NCBI GenBank assembly: GCA_028276475.1
Contig: JAPYWH010000003.1
Location: 1 to 64,000, forward strand
Direction of reading: 5' to 3'
Origin: Thermocrinis sp.
GTDB lineage: Bacteria > Aquificota > Aquificia > Aquificales > Aquificaceae
DNA: 64,000 nucleotides
Shown here one piece after another: positions 50,523-60,570 of this stretch; position 1 is the stretch's first letter, and every line of letters starts with the position of its first letter. The position numbers and the translations under genes were made by a program. The notes beneath the pieces were generated by a model, which was not told the DNA's origin, did no database searches, and saw only the letters and a program-made list of their open reading frames with translations.

Positions 50523-51539
50523 TTACGTAGACCAAAAGGCTTTTGCTTTGCTTAGGGTTTCCTCCCACTCCCTCTTTTCATCCGAATCATACACAATACC
50601 CGAGCCCGCGTAATAAGAAAGCTCTTGCCCAATGCCAAAGGCTGTTCTGATGAGAACGCATAGGGTAAAGTCTTCATTCCAAACAAAGCCTGCGCACCCG
50701 CAGTAATAGTCCCTCGGATGGGGCTCCAAAGCGTCTATTAGTTCCACCGCCTTTTTCTTTGGTGCGCCCGTCACCGAGGCAGGGGGAAATGTGTTGAGTA
50801 GAATCTCCTCAAGGTCTTTGTCCGTCTGTGCCACCACAGTGGAGTGCATTTGGCACAGGGTTGTGTATTTTTCCACCTTAAAGATCTCCTCTACCTTTAC
50901 ACTGCCCACCTTTGCCACCCTTGAAAGGTCATTTCTCATCATATCAAGGATCATCAAATTCTCTGCCTTATCCTTTTGGCTATTTTGTAAAGCGTCTTCA
51001 CTCTCGGCGGTTCCCTTTATGGGCTTGCTCTTTATTAGCCCTCCCTTTTTCTCCAAAAAGAGCTCCATTGAACCGCTTAGGATGTAAAAGTCTTTCAGGT
51101 CAAGAAAAAAGGCGTAGGGGGTAGGTTGCCTTTCAAAGAATTTCAAGAAGAGGTCCAAGGGATAACCTTCCAGTTTAAAGTCCATCCTCGTCGAAAGGTT
51201 AAGCTGATAGACTGTGCCCTTTTCAATCTCCTCTTTTAACCTTCTGACTTTCTCTATGTACTCCTTCTCGTTCAAGGAAAAGCCCTTCAGGCTCAGTTTA
51301 AAAGGCTTGGGTCTTAGTTCAAACTCAACAGGTTCTCCCGCCTCCACGAAAACAATGGAAGGGAAAGAGGATGCCTTTACCTTTACACCAAGGGTCTCTT
51401 CTGAGAGCTTATAAGAGATGACTACAAAACCCTTTCTTTCCTTTAACTCCAAAAGGGAGTTGAAAAACTTCACTTCCTTGATGGGAAATTTATAAAGTTT
51501 GTTAGACTTTCCTAAAAATCCGCCCGATGCTAAGAGCAT
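50523..51539 (-). CDS. pabB: Aminodeoxychorismate synthase component I
   Basis: A 338-aa chorismate-binding enzyme for p-aminobenzoate and folate synthesis. Motifs: PIKGTAESEDALQNSQKDKAENLMILDMMRNDLSRVA, then FPPASVTGAPKKKAVELI and YYCGCAGFVW. It is shorter than classical PabB because the N-terminal domain is reduced. An anthranilate synthase is the main alternative, but the short form and PIKGT context favour PabB. It starts immediately after the macro gene stop (TGAATG). Confidence 0.88.
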   Translation of the reverse strand: MLLASGGFLGKSNKLYKFPIKEVKFFNSLLELKERKGFVVISYKLSEETLGVKVKASSFPSIVFVEAGEPVEFELRPKPFKLSLKGFSLNEKEYIEKVRRLKEEIEKGTVYQLNLSTRMDFKLEGYPLDLFLKFFERQPTPYAFFLDLKDFYILSGSMELFLEKKGGLIKSKPIKGTAESEDALQNSQKDKAENLMILDMMRNDLSRVAKVGSVKVEEIFKVEKYTTLCQMHSTVVAQTDKDLEEILLNTFPPASVTGAPKKKAVELIDALEPHPRDYYCGCAGFVWNEDFTLCVLIRTAFGIGQELSYYAGSGIVYDSDEKREWEETLSKAKAFWST

Positions 51540-52028
51540 TCAAAGGTTCTTCTGCCAAGCTTGAACCATCTCTGGGTCTATATCCACCAGAATGACCTTC
51601 TTTAGGCTCTTGGGTTTGAAGTTTTTTATTTCCTCAAGCATTGCCTTTGCGGAGAGTTCCTTGGGAAGTCCGCCCACACCCGTGCCCATTCCGGGCATCG
51701 CCAAGGTCTCAAAGCCCAAGCGGTCCGCCAACTCTAAGCTTGCCCTCACCGCCTTCCTCACCTTTTCCTCCGAGCTGTCCATGGCGGGCTTTTCCATGGT
51801 GGGCGCGTGGATCACTCCTTTGAATTTTAGCTTGCCTGGGGTGGTAAGCACTGCAGAGCCAACCGGAATGGGTGCCTTTTGCACCGCCTCCTTTTCTATC
51901 TCCTCTCCTCCAAACCGCTTTATCACACCCGCCACACCACCACCCATAAGTCCCAAGGAGTTGGCGGGATTAACGATCACATCCGCATCCACTTCAAGGA
52001 TGCTACCTTTGATTACTTCTATTTGCAT
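51540..52028 (-). CDS. Macro-domain protein
   Basis: A 162-aa single macro domain (ADP-ribose-binding fold): VIVNPANSLGLMGGGVAGVIKRFGG, GVIHAPTMEKPA and MPGMGTGVGGLPKELSAKAM. Such proteins bind or hydrolyse ADP-ribose derivatives such as O-acetyl-ADP-ribose or ADP-ribosylated targets. It is divergent from flhA with only 18 bp between the two ATGs and is followed directly by pabB. Confidence 0.92.
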   Translation of the reverse strand: MQIEVIKGSILEVDADVIVNPANSLGLMGGGVAGVIKRFGGEEIEKEAVQKAPIPVGSAVLTTPGKLKFKGVIHAPTMEKPAMDSSEEKVRKAVRASLELADRLGFETLAMPGMGTGVGGLPKELSAKAMLEEIKNFKPKSLKKVILVDIDPEMVQAWQKNL

Positions 52029-52046
52029 GAGATTTAAAATTTTAGC
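52029..52046. promoter_or_regulatory. Minimal divergent promoter between the macro-domain gene and flhA
   Basis: Eighteen bases (GAGATTTAAAATTTTAGC) separate the two ATG codons. TAAAAT occurs on the plus strand (52035-52040, 6 nt before flhA) and on the minus strand (52044-52039, 10 nt before the macro gene), overlapping as TAAAATTTTA. Both -35 regions must lie inside the opposite coding sequence. Confidence 0.5.
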
Positions 52047-54083
52047 ATGAACATTACCCAGGGATGGGTGCTTTTGGCTTTTGTGGTGATACTGGGTGCC
52101 ATAATTTTGCCCATTCCTGCCCTGCTTCTTGATGTGCTTTTGGCATTAAGTATAACTTTTTCTTTGACGGTTTTAACGCTTACCGCCTTTATAAAAGAGC
52201 CTTTGGAACTTTCAGCCTTTCCCTCTATACTGCTTTTGGGAACACTCCTTAGGCTATCTTTAAACATTGCCGCAGCAAGAAGGATTCTACTTTACGGTCA
52301 TGAGGGCACCTCTGCTGCGGGGCACATAATAGAGGGTTTTGGTAAGTTTGTTGTGGGTGGGGATGTAGTGGTGGGCTTGGTGGTATTTTTGATCTTCATA
52401 GTCATAAACTTTGTGGTTATTACAAGGGGTGCGGAGAGGATCTCAGAGGTGGCAGCGAGATTTACCTTGGACGCCATGCCCGGAAAGCAGATGAGCATAG
52501 ACGCGGACCTCAACGCCGGGCTGATCTCTGAGGAAGAAGCCCGTAGGAGAAGGGCACAGTTAGAGCAGGAGGCATCCTTTTACGGTGCCATGGACGGTGC
52601 CAGCAAGTTCATAAGGGGAGACGCCATTGCCGCATTGATAATACTCTTTTTGAGCTTGGTGGGCGGTCTTATAGTAGGCATAGTCCTTAAAGGCATGCCT
52701 TTTTCCGATGCGGTTTCTACCTATACCTTGCTAACGGTGGGCGAAGGTCTCGCAAGCCAAATACCCGCTTTGATGCTTTCCACTTCTGCAGGTATAGTGG
52801 TAACAAAGTCCTCCTCCAAAGATCAGCTGGGAAATGTTCTGCTTCAGGAGTTTTCCAAAGAACCCAGGGTGTTCCTCTTTTCCTCTGCCCTCCTGACGTT
52901 TATAGGGCTCATTCCGGGATTTCCTAAGGTTCCCTTTTTCTTCATGGCTGGGCTTTTAGGAGGACTTTACTATCTGCTGAAAAAGAGCCTTCAGGAAAGG
53001 GAGCTAAAAGAACTGGAAAAGCTTTTGGTGGAACAGAAAAAACCACCCGAAAAGACGGAAGAGGAGGTCATCACACAACCGGAGACCCTTGCCTTTGAGA
53101 TAGGCTATGGGCTTGTGCCCTTGGTGGATGAGTCTCAGGGTGGAGACCTTCCAGAGAGGATAAAATCCATGAGAAAGCAAATAGCCCGAGAATTTGGTGT
53201 GGTAGTTCCTTTGGTGCATATAAGGGACAACCTAACCCTCAGACCCTATCAATACAGAATACTCATAAGGGGGCTTGAGATCAGTAGCTACGAGGTAATG
53301 CCAAACAGATACCTGGCAATAGACTTGGGAAATGTGAGAGGGAGCATTGAGGGTGTGGAAACCTACGAGCCTGCCTTCAACTTAAAAGCCTACTGGATCA
53401 CAGAGGACATGAGAGAAAAGGCTCAAAGGCTGGGCTATATGGTGGTGGATGTAAGCACCGCCATAATTACACATCTTTCTGAAGTAATAAAGAGAAACCT
53501 TCACGAGATCCTTGGTAGGGGTGAGGTTATAGAACTGGTGGAGAACCTCACCAGGAAGTATCCAAAGGCTATGCAGGGGCTCGTGCCGGATGTGATACCC
53601 ATCTCTATTCTACACAGAACACTGCAGAACCTTTTAAGCGAGGGCATCCCAATAAACGACCTTCTAACCATAGTGGAGACCTTGGCAGACTATGTGGAAC
53701 AAACAAAGGACCCAGACCTGCTTACTGAATACGTCAGGCAGAGGCTTGCAAAGAGGATCACAAGGCTATATCTAACGGACAATGTCCTTTACGCACTGAT
53801 AATCTCTCCCAGGTTGGAGGCAAAGCTCAGTGCATTCTTGCAAGAGGGAAAGGAGGAGGAGTTCCTTGACCTGCTTATAAACAAAATATATCCCAAGCTA
53901 AACCCAGAAATTTCAAAGTTTGTCCAATACCAAGCCAAACCAGTGTTGATAACCGCCACAAACCTGAGAAGGCACATCAAAAAAGTCCTGTCCGCATACC
54001 TCCCCCAACTTGCGGTTTTATCTTATAATGAAATTGACAGGCAGGTAAACCTAAAAGTTCTGGGTGTCGTAGATGAAGATTAA
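52047..54083 (+). CDS. flhA: Flagellar export protein FlhA
   Basis: A 678-aa export-gate protein with about eight N-terminal transmembrane helices and a large cytoplasmic domain that docks export substrates and chaperones. Typical segments: [79 protein letters not shown]. Overlaps flhF by 11 bp. Confidence 0.96.
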   Translation: MNITQGWVLLAFVVILGAIILPIPALLLDVLLALSITFSLTVLTLTAFIKEPLELSAFPSILLLGTLLRLSLNIAAARRILLYGHEGTSAAGHIIEGFGKFVVGGDVVVGLVVFLIFIVINFVVITRGAERISEVAARFTLDAMPGKQMSIDADLNAGLISEEEARRRRAQLEQEASFYGAMDGASKFIRGDAIAALIILFLSLVGGLIVGIVLKGMPFSDAVSTYTLLTVGEGLASQIPALMLSTSAGIVVTKSSSKDQLGNVLLQEFSKEPRVFLFSSALLTFIGLIPGFPKVPFFFMAGLLGGLYYLLKKSLQERELKELEKLLVEQKKPPEKTEEEVITQPETLAFEIGYGLVPLVDESQGGDLPERIKSMRKQIAREFGVVVPLVHIRDNLTLRPYQYRILIRGLEISSYEVMPNRYLAIDLGNVRGSIEGVETYEPAFNLKAYWITEDMREKAQRLGYMVVDVSTAIITHLSEVIKRNLHEILGRGEVIELVENLTRKYPKAMQGLVPDVIPISILHRTLQNLLSEGIPINDLLTIVETLADYVEQTKDPDLLTEYVRQRLAKRITRLYLTDNVLYALIISPRLEAKLSAFLQEGKEEEFLDLLINKIYPKLNPEISKFVQYQAKPVLITATNLRRHIKKVLSAYLPQLAVLSYNEIDRQVNLKVLGVVDED

Positions 54084-55185
54084 AAAATTGGTGGTGGACT
54101 CCCTTCAGGAGGCAGTGGAGGAGGTGAGAAATCTCTACGGACCAGACGCCACCATACTATCCACAAGGATCATAAAGAAAAGGTTGATACCCTTTTTGCC
54201 CTTTATCTCCCGTTCCCAATTGGAGGTTACCATAGGCATCCCAGATACAGAAGATTTTTCTAACCATCTTAAAAGCCAAGATAGCGTTTATGAAGAGATC
54301 AACAAACTAAAAGAAAGCCTAAGGGAGGTGGTTGAATTAGTCAAAAAGCAAAAGGGAGAGACTCCAGAGGAAACAAAACCTATAGAAAGCGAATACTCTC
54401 TGAGGGCGCTAAATCTTATGAACAAACTTATAAACAGAGGTGTTGCAAGGGATGTGGCAAAGGCGATCATTGACGCAGGGAGTGGTTATGACTACGAGTT
54501 AAGGCGTTTGGACTTGAAGGGAGAAACATACGAATCCTTAAAGATGGGTTTTGAAAGCACCTTGAATTTGGTTAGGGATTTTGAAAGTTCCCTACAGGAT
54601 TTTAAGATCATAGCCTTGGTGGGCCCAACGGGTGTGGGGAAAACTACAACGGTGGCAAAGCTTGCCTATTACATAAAGGAGCTTGGAAAAAAGGTGGGTG
54701 TTATAACCATAGACAGCTACAGGGTGGGTGCAGTTCAACAGTTAAAAACATTTATTAGCATTATGGAATTGCCCTTCAGAACCGCAGACACTCCCCAAAG
54801 ATTGAGAGAATGCATAGGAGAGCTTTCTTCCATGGATGTTGTACTTGTGGATACTGGTGGAAGAAGCCATTATGATGACATAAAGGTAAAGGAATTGGTG
54901 CCCTTTTTTAACAAACTGCTCACCTTGGAAATATACTTTACGGTAAGCGCCAACATGGACGAAAGGGTCATGGCGGAAGCGTTGGAAAGGTTTAGTGTAT
55001 TGCCCATAAAAGGGCTAATATTCACAAAGATGGACGAAACCCTCTACCACGGCTATGTTTTGAACCTTGCTTACCGCACCAAACTGCCCATACTCTGCTG
55101 GACAACTGGACAGCGGGTTCCGAAGGACCTGGTAATGGCAAACTATGAATACCTTACCAAACTCTTTCTGAAGGTGGAAGAGTAA
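54073..55185 (+). CDS. flhF: Flagellar GTPase FlhF (SRP-like)
   Basis: A 370-aa SRP-type GTPase that places the flagellum, usually at the pole. N-terminal region (residues 1-150, [32 protein letters not shown]), N-domain helices, then the G domain: [19 protein letters not shown] and TKMDET. It is translationally linked to flhA and flhG. Confidence 0.95.
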   Translation: MKIKKLVVDSLQEAVEEVRNLYGPDATILSTRIIKKRLIPFLPFISRSQLEVTIGIPDTEDFSNHLKSQDSVYEEINKLKESLREVVELVKKQKGETPEETKPIESEYSLRALNLMNKLINRGVARDVAKAIIDAGSGYDYELRRLDLKGETYESLKMGFESTLNLVRDFESSLQDFKIIALVGPTGVGKTTTVAKLAYYIKELGKKVGVITIDSYRVGAVQQLKTFISIMELPFRTADTPQRLRECIGELSSMDVVLVDTGGRSHYDDIKVKELVPFFNKLLTLEIYFTVSANMDERVMAEALERFSVLPIKGLIFTKMDETLYHGYVLNLAYRTKLPILCWTTGQRVPKDLVMANYEYLTKLFLKVEE

Positions 55186-56018
55186 TGGAACTACAGACCA
55201 TGCCCCTGAAGGTTTTAGAGGGTAAGGAAAAACCTACGGGCTACATATCAGTTGCCAGCGGAAAGGGTGGTGTAGGAAAGACAATAATTACCATAAACAT
55301 AGGAAGGATCCTTCACTCTAACGGCAAAAAGGTCCTGCTTATAGATGGAGACCTTGGACTGAGCAACATACATCTGATGCTTGGTATAACCCCACCTAAA
55401 AATCTCTATCACTTCTTTACAGGAAGTGCGTCCCTTGAAGAAGTGGTTGTTCCCGTGGAGGAAGGTTTTGACTTTATCTCAAGCGGCAGTGGTATAAGGG
55501 AGTTAGTAAATATACCCTTTGGCAGGCTAAAGACTTTAATTCAAAGGCTTCAGGACTTTGCAGAAGGGCGCTACGATTGGGTCATCTTTGATACGCCACC
55601 TGGCATACACTCAGACACCGTAGCCATAGTTTCCTCCTCCCAAATACCCATACTGATCACAACTCCAGAGCCCACCGCTATAGCTGATGCCTACGGTTTT
55701 ATAAAGGTGATGAACTCAGAAGAGGGTATGAAGGAGTTTTTCTTGATCGTCAACAAAGTATCCTCAGAGGAAGAGGGTAAAAAGGTATATGAAAACATAA
55801 GACTTGTGTGTCAAAAATTCACAACTGCAGAACCAAAATACGCGGGTAGTGTAAAATACCATCCAAAGCTGATAAAGAACATAATAGGACAGAACCCTTT
55901 CAACGACGAACTGATAGGAGAACTAACCAGAATATTAAACAGGCTTTCCTTGGTGCAAGCAAAGCCAAAGGAGGGCTTTTGGGAAAGACTTTTAGCAAAG
56001 CTAAAAAGAGGCGGTTAA
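55185..56018 (+). CDS. flhG: FlhG/FleN MinD-like ATPase
   Basis: A 277-aa ParA/MinD-family ATPase that limits flagellar number. Deviant Walker A SGKGGVGKTIITINIGR, Walker B-like DWVIFDTPPGIHSD, and a C-terminal amphipathic region (EGFWERLLAKLKRGG) that could bind the membrane. One-base overlap with flhF. Confidence 0.93.
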   Translation: MELQTMPLKVLEGKEKPTGYISVASGKGGVGKTIITINIGRILHSNGKKVLLIDGDLGLSNIHLMLGITPPKNLYHFFTGSASLEEVVVPVEEGFDFISSGSGIRELVNIPFGRLKTLIQRLQDFAEGRYDWVIFDTPPGIHSDTVAIVSSSQIPILITTPEPTAIADAYGFIKVMNSEEGMKEFFLIVNKVSSEEEGKKVYENIRLVCQKFTTAEPKYAGSVKYHPKLIKNIIGQNPFNDELIGELTRILNRLSLVQAKPKEGFWERLLAKLKRGG

Positions 56019-56028
56019 AATAAATTAA

Positions 56029-56601
56029 ATGCTCAATCACAATGTTTTCATTGCACTTCTACATTTTCCTGCCATGGATAGAGATGGAAAAACCATAATA
56101 ACCTCCTTTACCACCATGGACCTGCACGATATAGCAAGACCAGCCAGAGCCTATGAAATAAACACCTTTTACATAGTCCAGCCGGTAGATGCCCAAAGGG
56201 CTGTGATAAAAAAACAGATAGAGTATTGGTCCTCTGAAGAGGGTATAAATACCAACCCAACGAGGGCAGAAACGGTTAGCCTTGTTCAGCTCGCTTACAA
56301 CTTGGAGGAGGTTATAGAGGATATCCAAAACAGAAGGGGAAGAAAGCCAAAGCTTGTGGGCACAGACGCAAGAACCTATCCAAACACCGTAAGCTATGAG
56401 TTTTTAAAAAGGGAGATAGAAAAAAGACAGGAGGACTTTTTAATCCTTTTCGGCACAGGTTATGGCATTCCTCCAGACCTTATGAGGACCTTTGACTACA
56501 TACTGGAGCCCATCCACGGTGCAGGAGATTGGAACCACCTTTCGGTGAGAAACGCCTGCGCCATAATACTGGATAGACTTTTTAGTAAAAACAGGTGCTG
56601 A
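56029..56601 (+). CDS. SPOUT-like RNA methyltransferase (Methyltrn_RNA_4 type)
   Basis: A 190-aa protein with a C-terminal SPOUT-type loop [22 protein letters not shown] followed by [17 protein letters not shown], matching a little-studied family of SAM-dependent RNA methyltransferases. N-terminal part ([48 protein letters not shown]) is also typical. The target RNA is unknown. It lies between flhG and mraY on the same strand. Confidence 0.78.
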   Translation: MLNHNVFIALLHFPAMDRDGKTIITSFTTMDLHDIARPARAYEINTFYIVQPVDAQRAVIKKQIEYWSSEEGINTNPTRAETVSLVQLAYNLEEVIEDIQNRRGRKPKLVGTDARTYPNTVSYEFLKREIEKRQEDFLILFGTGYGIPPDLMRTFDYILEPIHGAGDWNHLSVRNACAIILDRLFSKNRC

Positions 56602-56602
56602 C

Positions 56603-57682
56603 ATGCTATACCATCTATCCTTCTATCTAAAGGACTTCTTCTTTGGTTTTAATGTTTTCAAATACATAACTTTTCGGTCCTTTTTGGCTATAATGCTTGC
56701 CTTCTTTCTAACCCTACTGCTAACGCCCATTTTCCTAAAGAAGCTAAAAGCCCTTCAAAGACTCTTTAAGGGTTATGTGCGGGAATACACACCGGAGGGA
56801 CACATAATCAAAAAACTGGTGCCCAACATGGGCGGATTGGTGATACTTATATCCGTCCTTCTGTCCTCCCTCCTTCTCATGCGGCTGGACCTTGCCTACT
56901 TTTGGGTGATCTCCCTTTGCATTCTTGGCTTTGGGCTCATAGGTCTTTGGGACGACTATACCAAGCTAAAGAACAAAAAGGGTATATCCGCAAGGGCTAA
57001 GTTCTCCGCCCAGGTGCTTGTGGCATCCTTAACAGCCTTTGCCCTCTATAAATTTACAGAGGTAGGCACAAAGCTTTACTTTCCTCTTTTTAAAAACCTT
57101 CAGATAGATTTGGGGCTTTTTTATATACCCTTTGCGGTTTTGGTGATTGTAGCCACATCTAACGCGGTAAATCTTACCGATGGACTTGACGGGCTTGCGG
57201 TTGGACCTGTTATGACCACCGCCGCATCCTTGGGCATAATAGCCTACGCAGTAGGGCACGCAAACATTGCCAAGTATTTAAACATTCCCTATGTGCCCTA
57301 TGCGGGAGACCTTGCAGTTATTTGCTTTGCCATAGTAGGTGCTGGACTTGGCTTTTTGTGGTTCAACGCTTATCCAGCCCAGCTATTTATGGGGGATGTG
57401 GGTGCCTTAGCCCTTGGCGCGGGACTTGGGGTAATAGCCCTCGTAGCAAAGGCGGAACTCATTCTGCCTATAGCGGGAGGGATCTTTGTTTTTGAAACCC
57501 TGAGCGTGATCCTTCAGGTGGCATACTTCAAACTTACAAAGGGAAAAAGACTCTTCAAAATGGCACCCTTCCACCACCATTTGGAGCTTTCGGGCATTCC
57601 AGAACCCAAAATCGTAGTCAGACTCTGGATCGTCTCCATTCTGCTCAGCGTCTTGGCGGTGGCAACCCTAAAGCTGAGATAA
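56603..57682 (+). CDS. mraY: Phospho-N-acetylmuramoyl-pentapeptide transferase
   Basis: A 359-aa ten-helix membrane enzyme that makes lipid I for peptidoglycan. Key motifs: [52 protein letters not shown] and [21 protein letters not shown]. It lies one base after the RNA methyltransferase stop and converges on aroK with a 15-bp overlap. Confidence 0.96.
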   Translation: MLYHLSFYLKDFFFGFNVFKYITFRSFLAIMLAFFLTLLLTPIFLKKLKALQRLFKGYVREYTPEGHIIKKLVPNMGGLVILISVLLSSLLLMRLDLAYFWVISLCILGFGLIGLWDDYTKLKNKKGISARAKFSAQVLVASLTAFALYKFTEVGTKLYFPLFKNLQIDLGLFYIPFAVLVIVATSNAVNLTDGLDGLAVGPVMTTAASLGIIAYAVGHANIAKYLNIPYVPYAGDLAVICFAIVGAGLGFLWFNAYPAQLFMGDVGALALGAGLGVIALVAKAELILPIAGGIFVFETLSVILQVAYFKLTKGKRLFKMAPFHHHLELSGIPEPKIVVRLWIVSILLSVLAVATLKLR

Positions 57683-58162
57683 AAGCCCTTCTACCAAAGC
57701 ATCGGGCGGTTTGTCTGCTTTTAGTCTGATATGTGCCAGCCTATAAACCTTTTCCCTCTCCTCCATTAAGACCCTTAGGTAATCCAACCCTCTCTTCAAA
57801 AGAGGTCTACCCTCTTGGTGGGCACACCTTTGCAAAAAGGTTTCAAAGTCTAAATCCAGCCATACCACCAAGCCCGCAGACTTCATTTTTTCCATAGCGG
57901 TAGGGTTCGCGCCAAGTCCTCCTCCCGTGCTGACCACAATCCTTTCTTTTTCCAAAAACTCCTCCAACACACTCCTCTCAATGCTTCTGAAGTACTCTTC
58001 TCCTTTGCTTTTAAATATCTCTTCTATGCTTTTGCCCTCCCTCTCCTCTATAACTTGGTCTATGTCCCAAAAGGTGTAGCCAAGCTTGTCCGCCAATAGC
58101 TTTCCCACTGTGCTTTTTCCACTGCACATAAAACCTACTAAAAAAATACGGACAAGTCTCAT
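57668..58162 (-). CDS. aroK: Shikimate kinase
   Basis: A 164-aa P-loop kinase of the shikimate pathway. Walker [16 protein letters not shown], shikimate-binding [18 protein letters not shown] and [13 protein letters not shown], lid [11 protein letters not shown]. Overlaps the prenyl synthase gene by 4 bp. Confidence 0.93.
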   Translation of the reverse strand: MRLVRIFLVGFMCSGKSTVGKLLADKLGYTFWDIDQVIEEREGKSIEEIFKSKGEEYFRSIERSVLEEFLEKERIVVSTGGGLGANPTAMEKMKSAGLVVWLDLDFETFLQRCAHQEGRPLLKRGLDYLRVLMEEREKVYRLAHIRLKADKPPDALVEGLLSQL

Positions 58163-58956
58163 AGAAAGCTGTCTAAAATGGCTTGCATCTGTGTAGTGAG
58201 CAAGCCCAAAGTTTGAAGTTGAAATGCCACCTCTTGCCCTTTTGCTTCTATCAGGTCCTTTAATCCTTCACCAAACTTTTGATAAAAGCCGTCTTTGTCC
58301 TTGTAGTCATCGCACATCTGAAAGAGAAGCCCAAAGTTCATACCTACTCTTTCCAAATCATTGACAAGCTCATCCCTCTTTGCGACCAGACCTCCCAACA
58401 TAAAACAGGCGGAAAAAAGCTCTGCGGTCTTTTTAAGGCTTATATGTTCAAGTTCTCCCAATTTTCTAACATCCATCACCTGCCCACCCACCATACCCTC
58501 GGCACCCGCCTTTTTGCTAAGAAGCTTTATCATCAAAAGGAGCCTGTCTGCCTCTAAGGTTCTAAAGTTATCTTTATCAGAGAGCACCTCAAAGGCTAAG
58601 GTTAGCAGGGCATCCCCCGCAAGAAGCGCCAAATCCTCTCCAAAGACCACATGGCATGTGGGCTTTCCTCTTCTGTATTGGTCGTTGTCCAAAGGGGGCA
58701 GGTCGTCGTGTATCAGGGAGTAGTTATGAATAAATTCAACAGAACAGCCAACGGTTATAGCATCCTCAAGGTCTCCGCCAAGGGCTACAGCCACCGCACA
58801 CACGATCAATGGTCTTAGTCTTTTACCTCCCTGAAGGGGATAATATGCCATAGCGGACTGTAAAATTGGCGGTTCAATGCCCTCAAGAAACTCCTGTAGC
58901 CTTCTCTCTAACCTCTGCTTCCAGTTTATCAGCAGATTTTCACCGATCAAGTTCAA
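58159..58956 (-). CDS. Polyprenyl (farnesyl/geranylgeranyl) diphosphate synthase
   Basis: A 265-aa trans-prenyltransferase. First aspartate-rich motif HDDLPPLDNDQYRRGKPT and second QMCDDYKDKDG bind Mg-diphosphate. The two-residue insert in the first motif fits the bacterial FPP/GGPP type. The product chain length cannot be fixed by eye. The TTG start overlaps the stop of the upstream tnpB-like remnant, and 265 aa is slightly short for the family. Confidence 0.9.
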   Translation of the reverse strand: MNLIGENLLINWKQRLERRLQEFLEGIEPPILQSAMAYYPLQGGKRLRPLIVCAVAVALGGDLEDAITVGCSVEFIHNYSLIHDDLPPLDNDQYRRGKPTCHVVFGEDLALLAGDALLTLAFEVLSDKDNFRTLEADRLLLMIKLLSKKAGAEGMVGGQVMDVRKLGELEHISLKKTAELFSACFMLGGLVAKRDELVNDLERVGMNFGLLFQMCDDYKDKDGFYQKFGEGLKDLIEAKGQEVAFQLQTLGLLTTQMQAILDSFL

Positions 58957-59390
58957 TTATTTAGCTCCCTGCCCCTGCAAGACCTACAGGAGCTAACATG
59001 TTCCTGTCTCCTATCCAACACCCCTTCCACCAGCATGGGCTTCGGAAGAGATAGACCCCTTGATGGAGTTCTGCAAAGGATAGGGAAGGGGACGTCTGCC
59101 CTTCCCCTCTCAGGATTCTCTCCATCGGTTCCTTTATCTGTGGGATATTGCCTGTTCTTTCTGGTGGCAGAGTTTATATTCCAAGCGGGTAAGGAGTTAA
59201 ATTTTTCTTGGGTCAGCTTGTATATTTCGTTATCGGTTTTTCCCTCTTTCAGCCTGTTGTGTATGAAGTGTATGATTGAGGACCGAGGACGCATTAGCTT
59301 TATAACTTTTTCCCTCTCTTCCTTTCTTTCAAAGATTAGCTTAAAGCTTAGGGTGATGGGTAATGGCATGATATGATTATACAATAACAA
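58953..59390 (-). pseudogene. Internally deleted tnpB-like (IS200/IS605) remnant
   Basis: A 145-aa open frame. Its N-terminal part (PLPITLSFKLIFERKEEREKVIKLMRPRSSIIHFIHNRLKEGKTDNEIYKLTQEKFNSLPAWNINSA) looks like the start of a TnpB-type transposase. The remaining residues are basic and low in hydrophobics (PTDKGTDGENPERGRADVPFP) like the non-catalytic tail that overlaps the omega-RNA in such elements; no RuvC or zinc-finger motifs remain. Loss of the middle is therefore likely. The frame stays open to a stop that overlaps the prenyl synthase start. Family assignment is by eye. Confidence 0.5.
59083..59106. repeat. Strong hairpin in the tnpB-like remnant
   Basis: GGGAAGGG-GACGTCTG-CCCTTCCC forms a perfect 8-bp stem. 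A smaller inverted repeat, ACAGGA (58986-58991) and TCCTGT (59002-59007), lies nearer the right end. Hairpins near the right end are typical of IS200/IS605 elements and of their omega-RNA. Confidence 0.7.
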
Positions 59391-59461
59391 TCTCTTACGG
59401 GTTATAAGTGCAAAGCGTTAGGCTTGTGGAGGGATAGAAGGCTACTTATTGGAAACAATGT

Positions 59462-59467
59462 TATAAT
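59462..59467 (+). promoter_or_regulatory. -10 box of dnaN
   Basis: TATAAT lies 8 nt before the dnaN ATG with no Shine-Dalgarno sequence between. No clear -35 is visible. The interval 59391-59475 holds nothing else I recognise. Confidence 0.55.
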
Positions 59468-59475
59468 CTATTGCC

Positions 59476-60570
59476 ATGCGTCTGTTTGTGGATAGGGTGG
59501 AGCTGGAGGATGTGCTTACAAAGGCAAAATCTGCTACAGAAAAGAAGTCAGCCCTTCCTGTTCTAAACAACTTTAAGCTGTTAGCAACAGAAGATCGGCT
59601 GATCATTTACGCCACAGACCTGGAAAACTTCTTGGTTTTGAACCTGCCCGCAAGGGTGGAGGTGCCCGGAGAGACCTCCGTCAACGCAGACAAGCTAACA
59701 TCCATAGTTAAGAGCTTGTCCTCCGCCGAGATATATATGGAGCTGGAAGAGGATAAACTGATTATCAAAGGAGGAAAGAGCCAGTTTAAGCTGGTTTGTG
59801 GGGACCCTTCCGAATTTCCCGAATTTCCTGAGGTGGTTTGCAAGGATGCTATTCCAAGCGGGTTGCTTTCAAAGGGTATATCCAAGGTAGAGTATGCAAT
59901 CTCCAAAGAGGACACAAGGTATGCCCTTCAGGGCATGTATGTGGGAAGCAAAGAGGGAAGGCTTCACTTTGTGGGTTCTGATGGACACAGGCTTGCCCTC
60001 TATATGCCCGAGGGTGTTTCCTTTGAGGAGGAGCTTTTGCTCTCTCGTAAGAGCCTAAAGGTCTTAGAAAGGCTTTTAAAGGACACTATAGGTTCTGTGG
60101 AAGTGGGGAAGGACGAGAACTTTGCCCATGTGAAGGGAGAAAATTGGTCCCTCTCTGTTAGGCTTTTGGAGGGAGAGTATCCTGACTACATGGCAGTTAT
60201 TCCTACCGACTACAGGTTAAACGTGCTACTTGATAGGGCTGAGTTTGAGAGTGCTCTAAAAAGACTCTCTGCAATAGCATCTGCCAGCGCCTTTCCCGTG
60301 AAGCTCTCATTCTCCTCTGAGGTCATCTTGATGGAAATCTCAGAGCCCGAGTTTGGTGAGGGCAGTGATGAGGTTCAAATTGAGAGCCTTTCCGCTGTTG
60401 AGCCTATGGACATAGGTTTTAACGGAAAGTATCTTTTAGAAGCCCTTGGAGGGTTTGATTCAGACAGGGTGTATCTAAAGGCAATAGACGCAGACAGCCC
60501 TGTGATCCTTGAGAGCGCAAACTTGGAAAAGGATCCCTATCTTTGTGTAATCATGCCAATGAGGCTTTAA
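59476..60570 (+). CDS. dnaN: DNA polymerase III beta subunit (sliding clamp)
   Basis: A 364-aa ring-forming processivity clamp made of three similar domains. Typical segments: LPVLNNFKLLATEDRLIIYATDLENFLVLNLPARV, RYALQGMYVGSKEGRLHFVGSDGHRLALY and the C-terminal YLCVIMPMRL that closes the ring and the partner-binding cleft. dnaA or recF do not flank it, which differs from the usual bacterial origin layout. It converges on gcvPB with a 20-bp overlap. Confidence 0.97.
   Translation: MRLFVDRVELEDVLTKAKSATEKKSALPVLNNFKLLATEDRLIIYATDLENFLVLNLPARVEVPGETSVNADKLTSIVKSLSSAEIYMELEEDKLIIKGGKSQFKLVCGDPSEFPEFPEVVCKDAIPSGLLSKGISKVEYAISKEDTRYALQGMYVGSKEGRLHFVGSDGHRLALYMPEGVSFEEELLLSRKSLKVLERLLKDTIGSVEVGKDENFAHVKGENWSLSVRLLEGEYPDYMAVIPTDYRLNVLLDRAEFESALKRLSAIASASAFPVKLSFSSEVILMEISEPEFGEGSDEVQIESLSAVEPMDIGFNGKYLLEALGGFDSDRVYLKAIDADSPVILESANLEKDPYLCVIMPMRL

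Noticed and set aside
59035-59376. 113-aa plus-strand ORF opposite the tnpB-like remnant
   Set aside because: Reverse reading of the remnant; the minus-strand frame has the better protein-like N-terminus.
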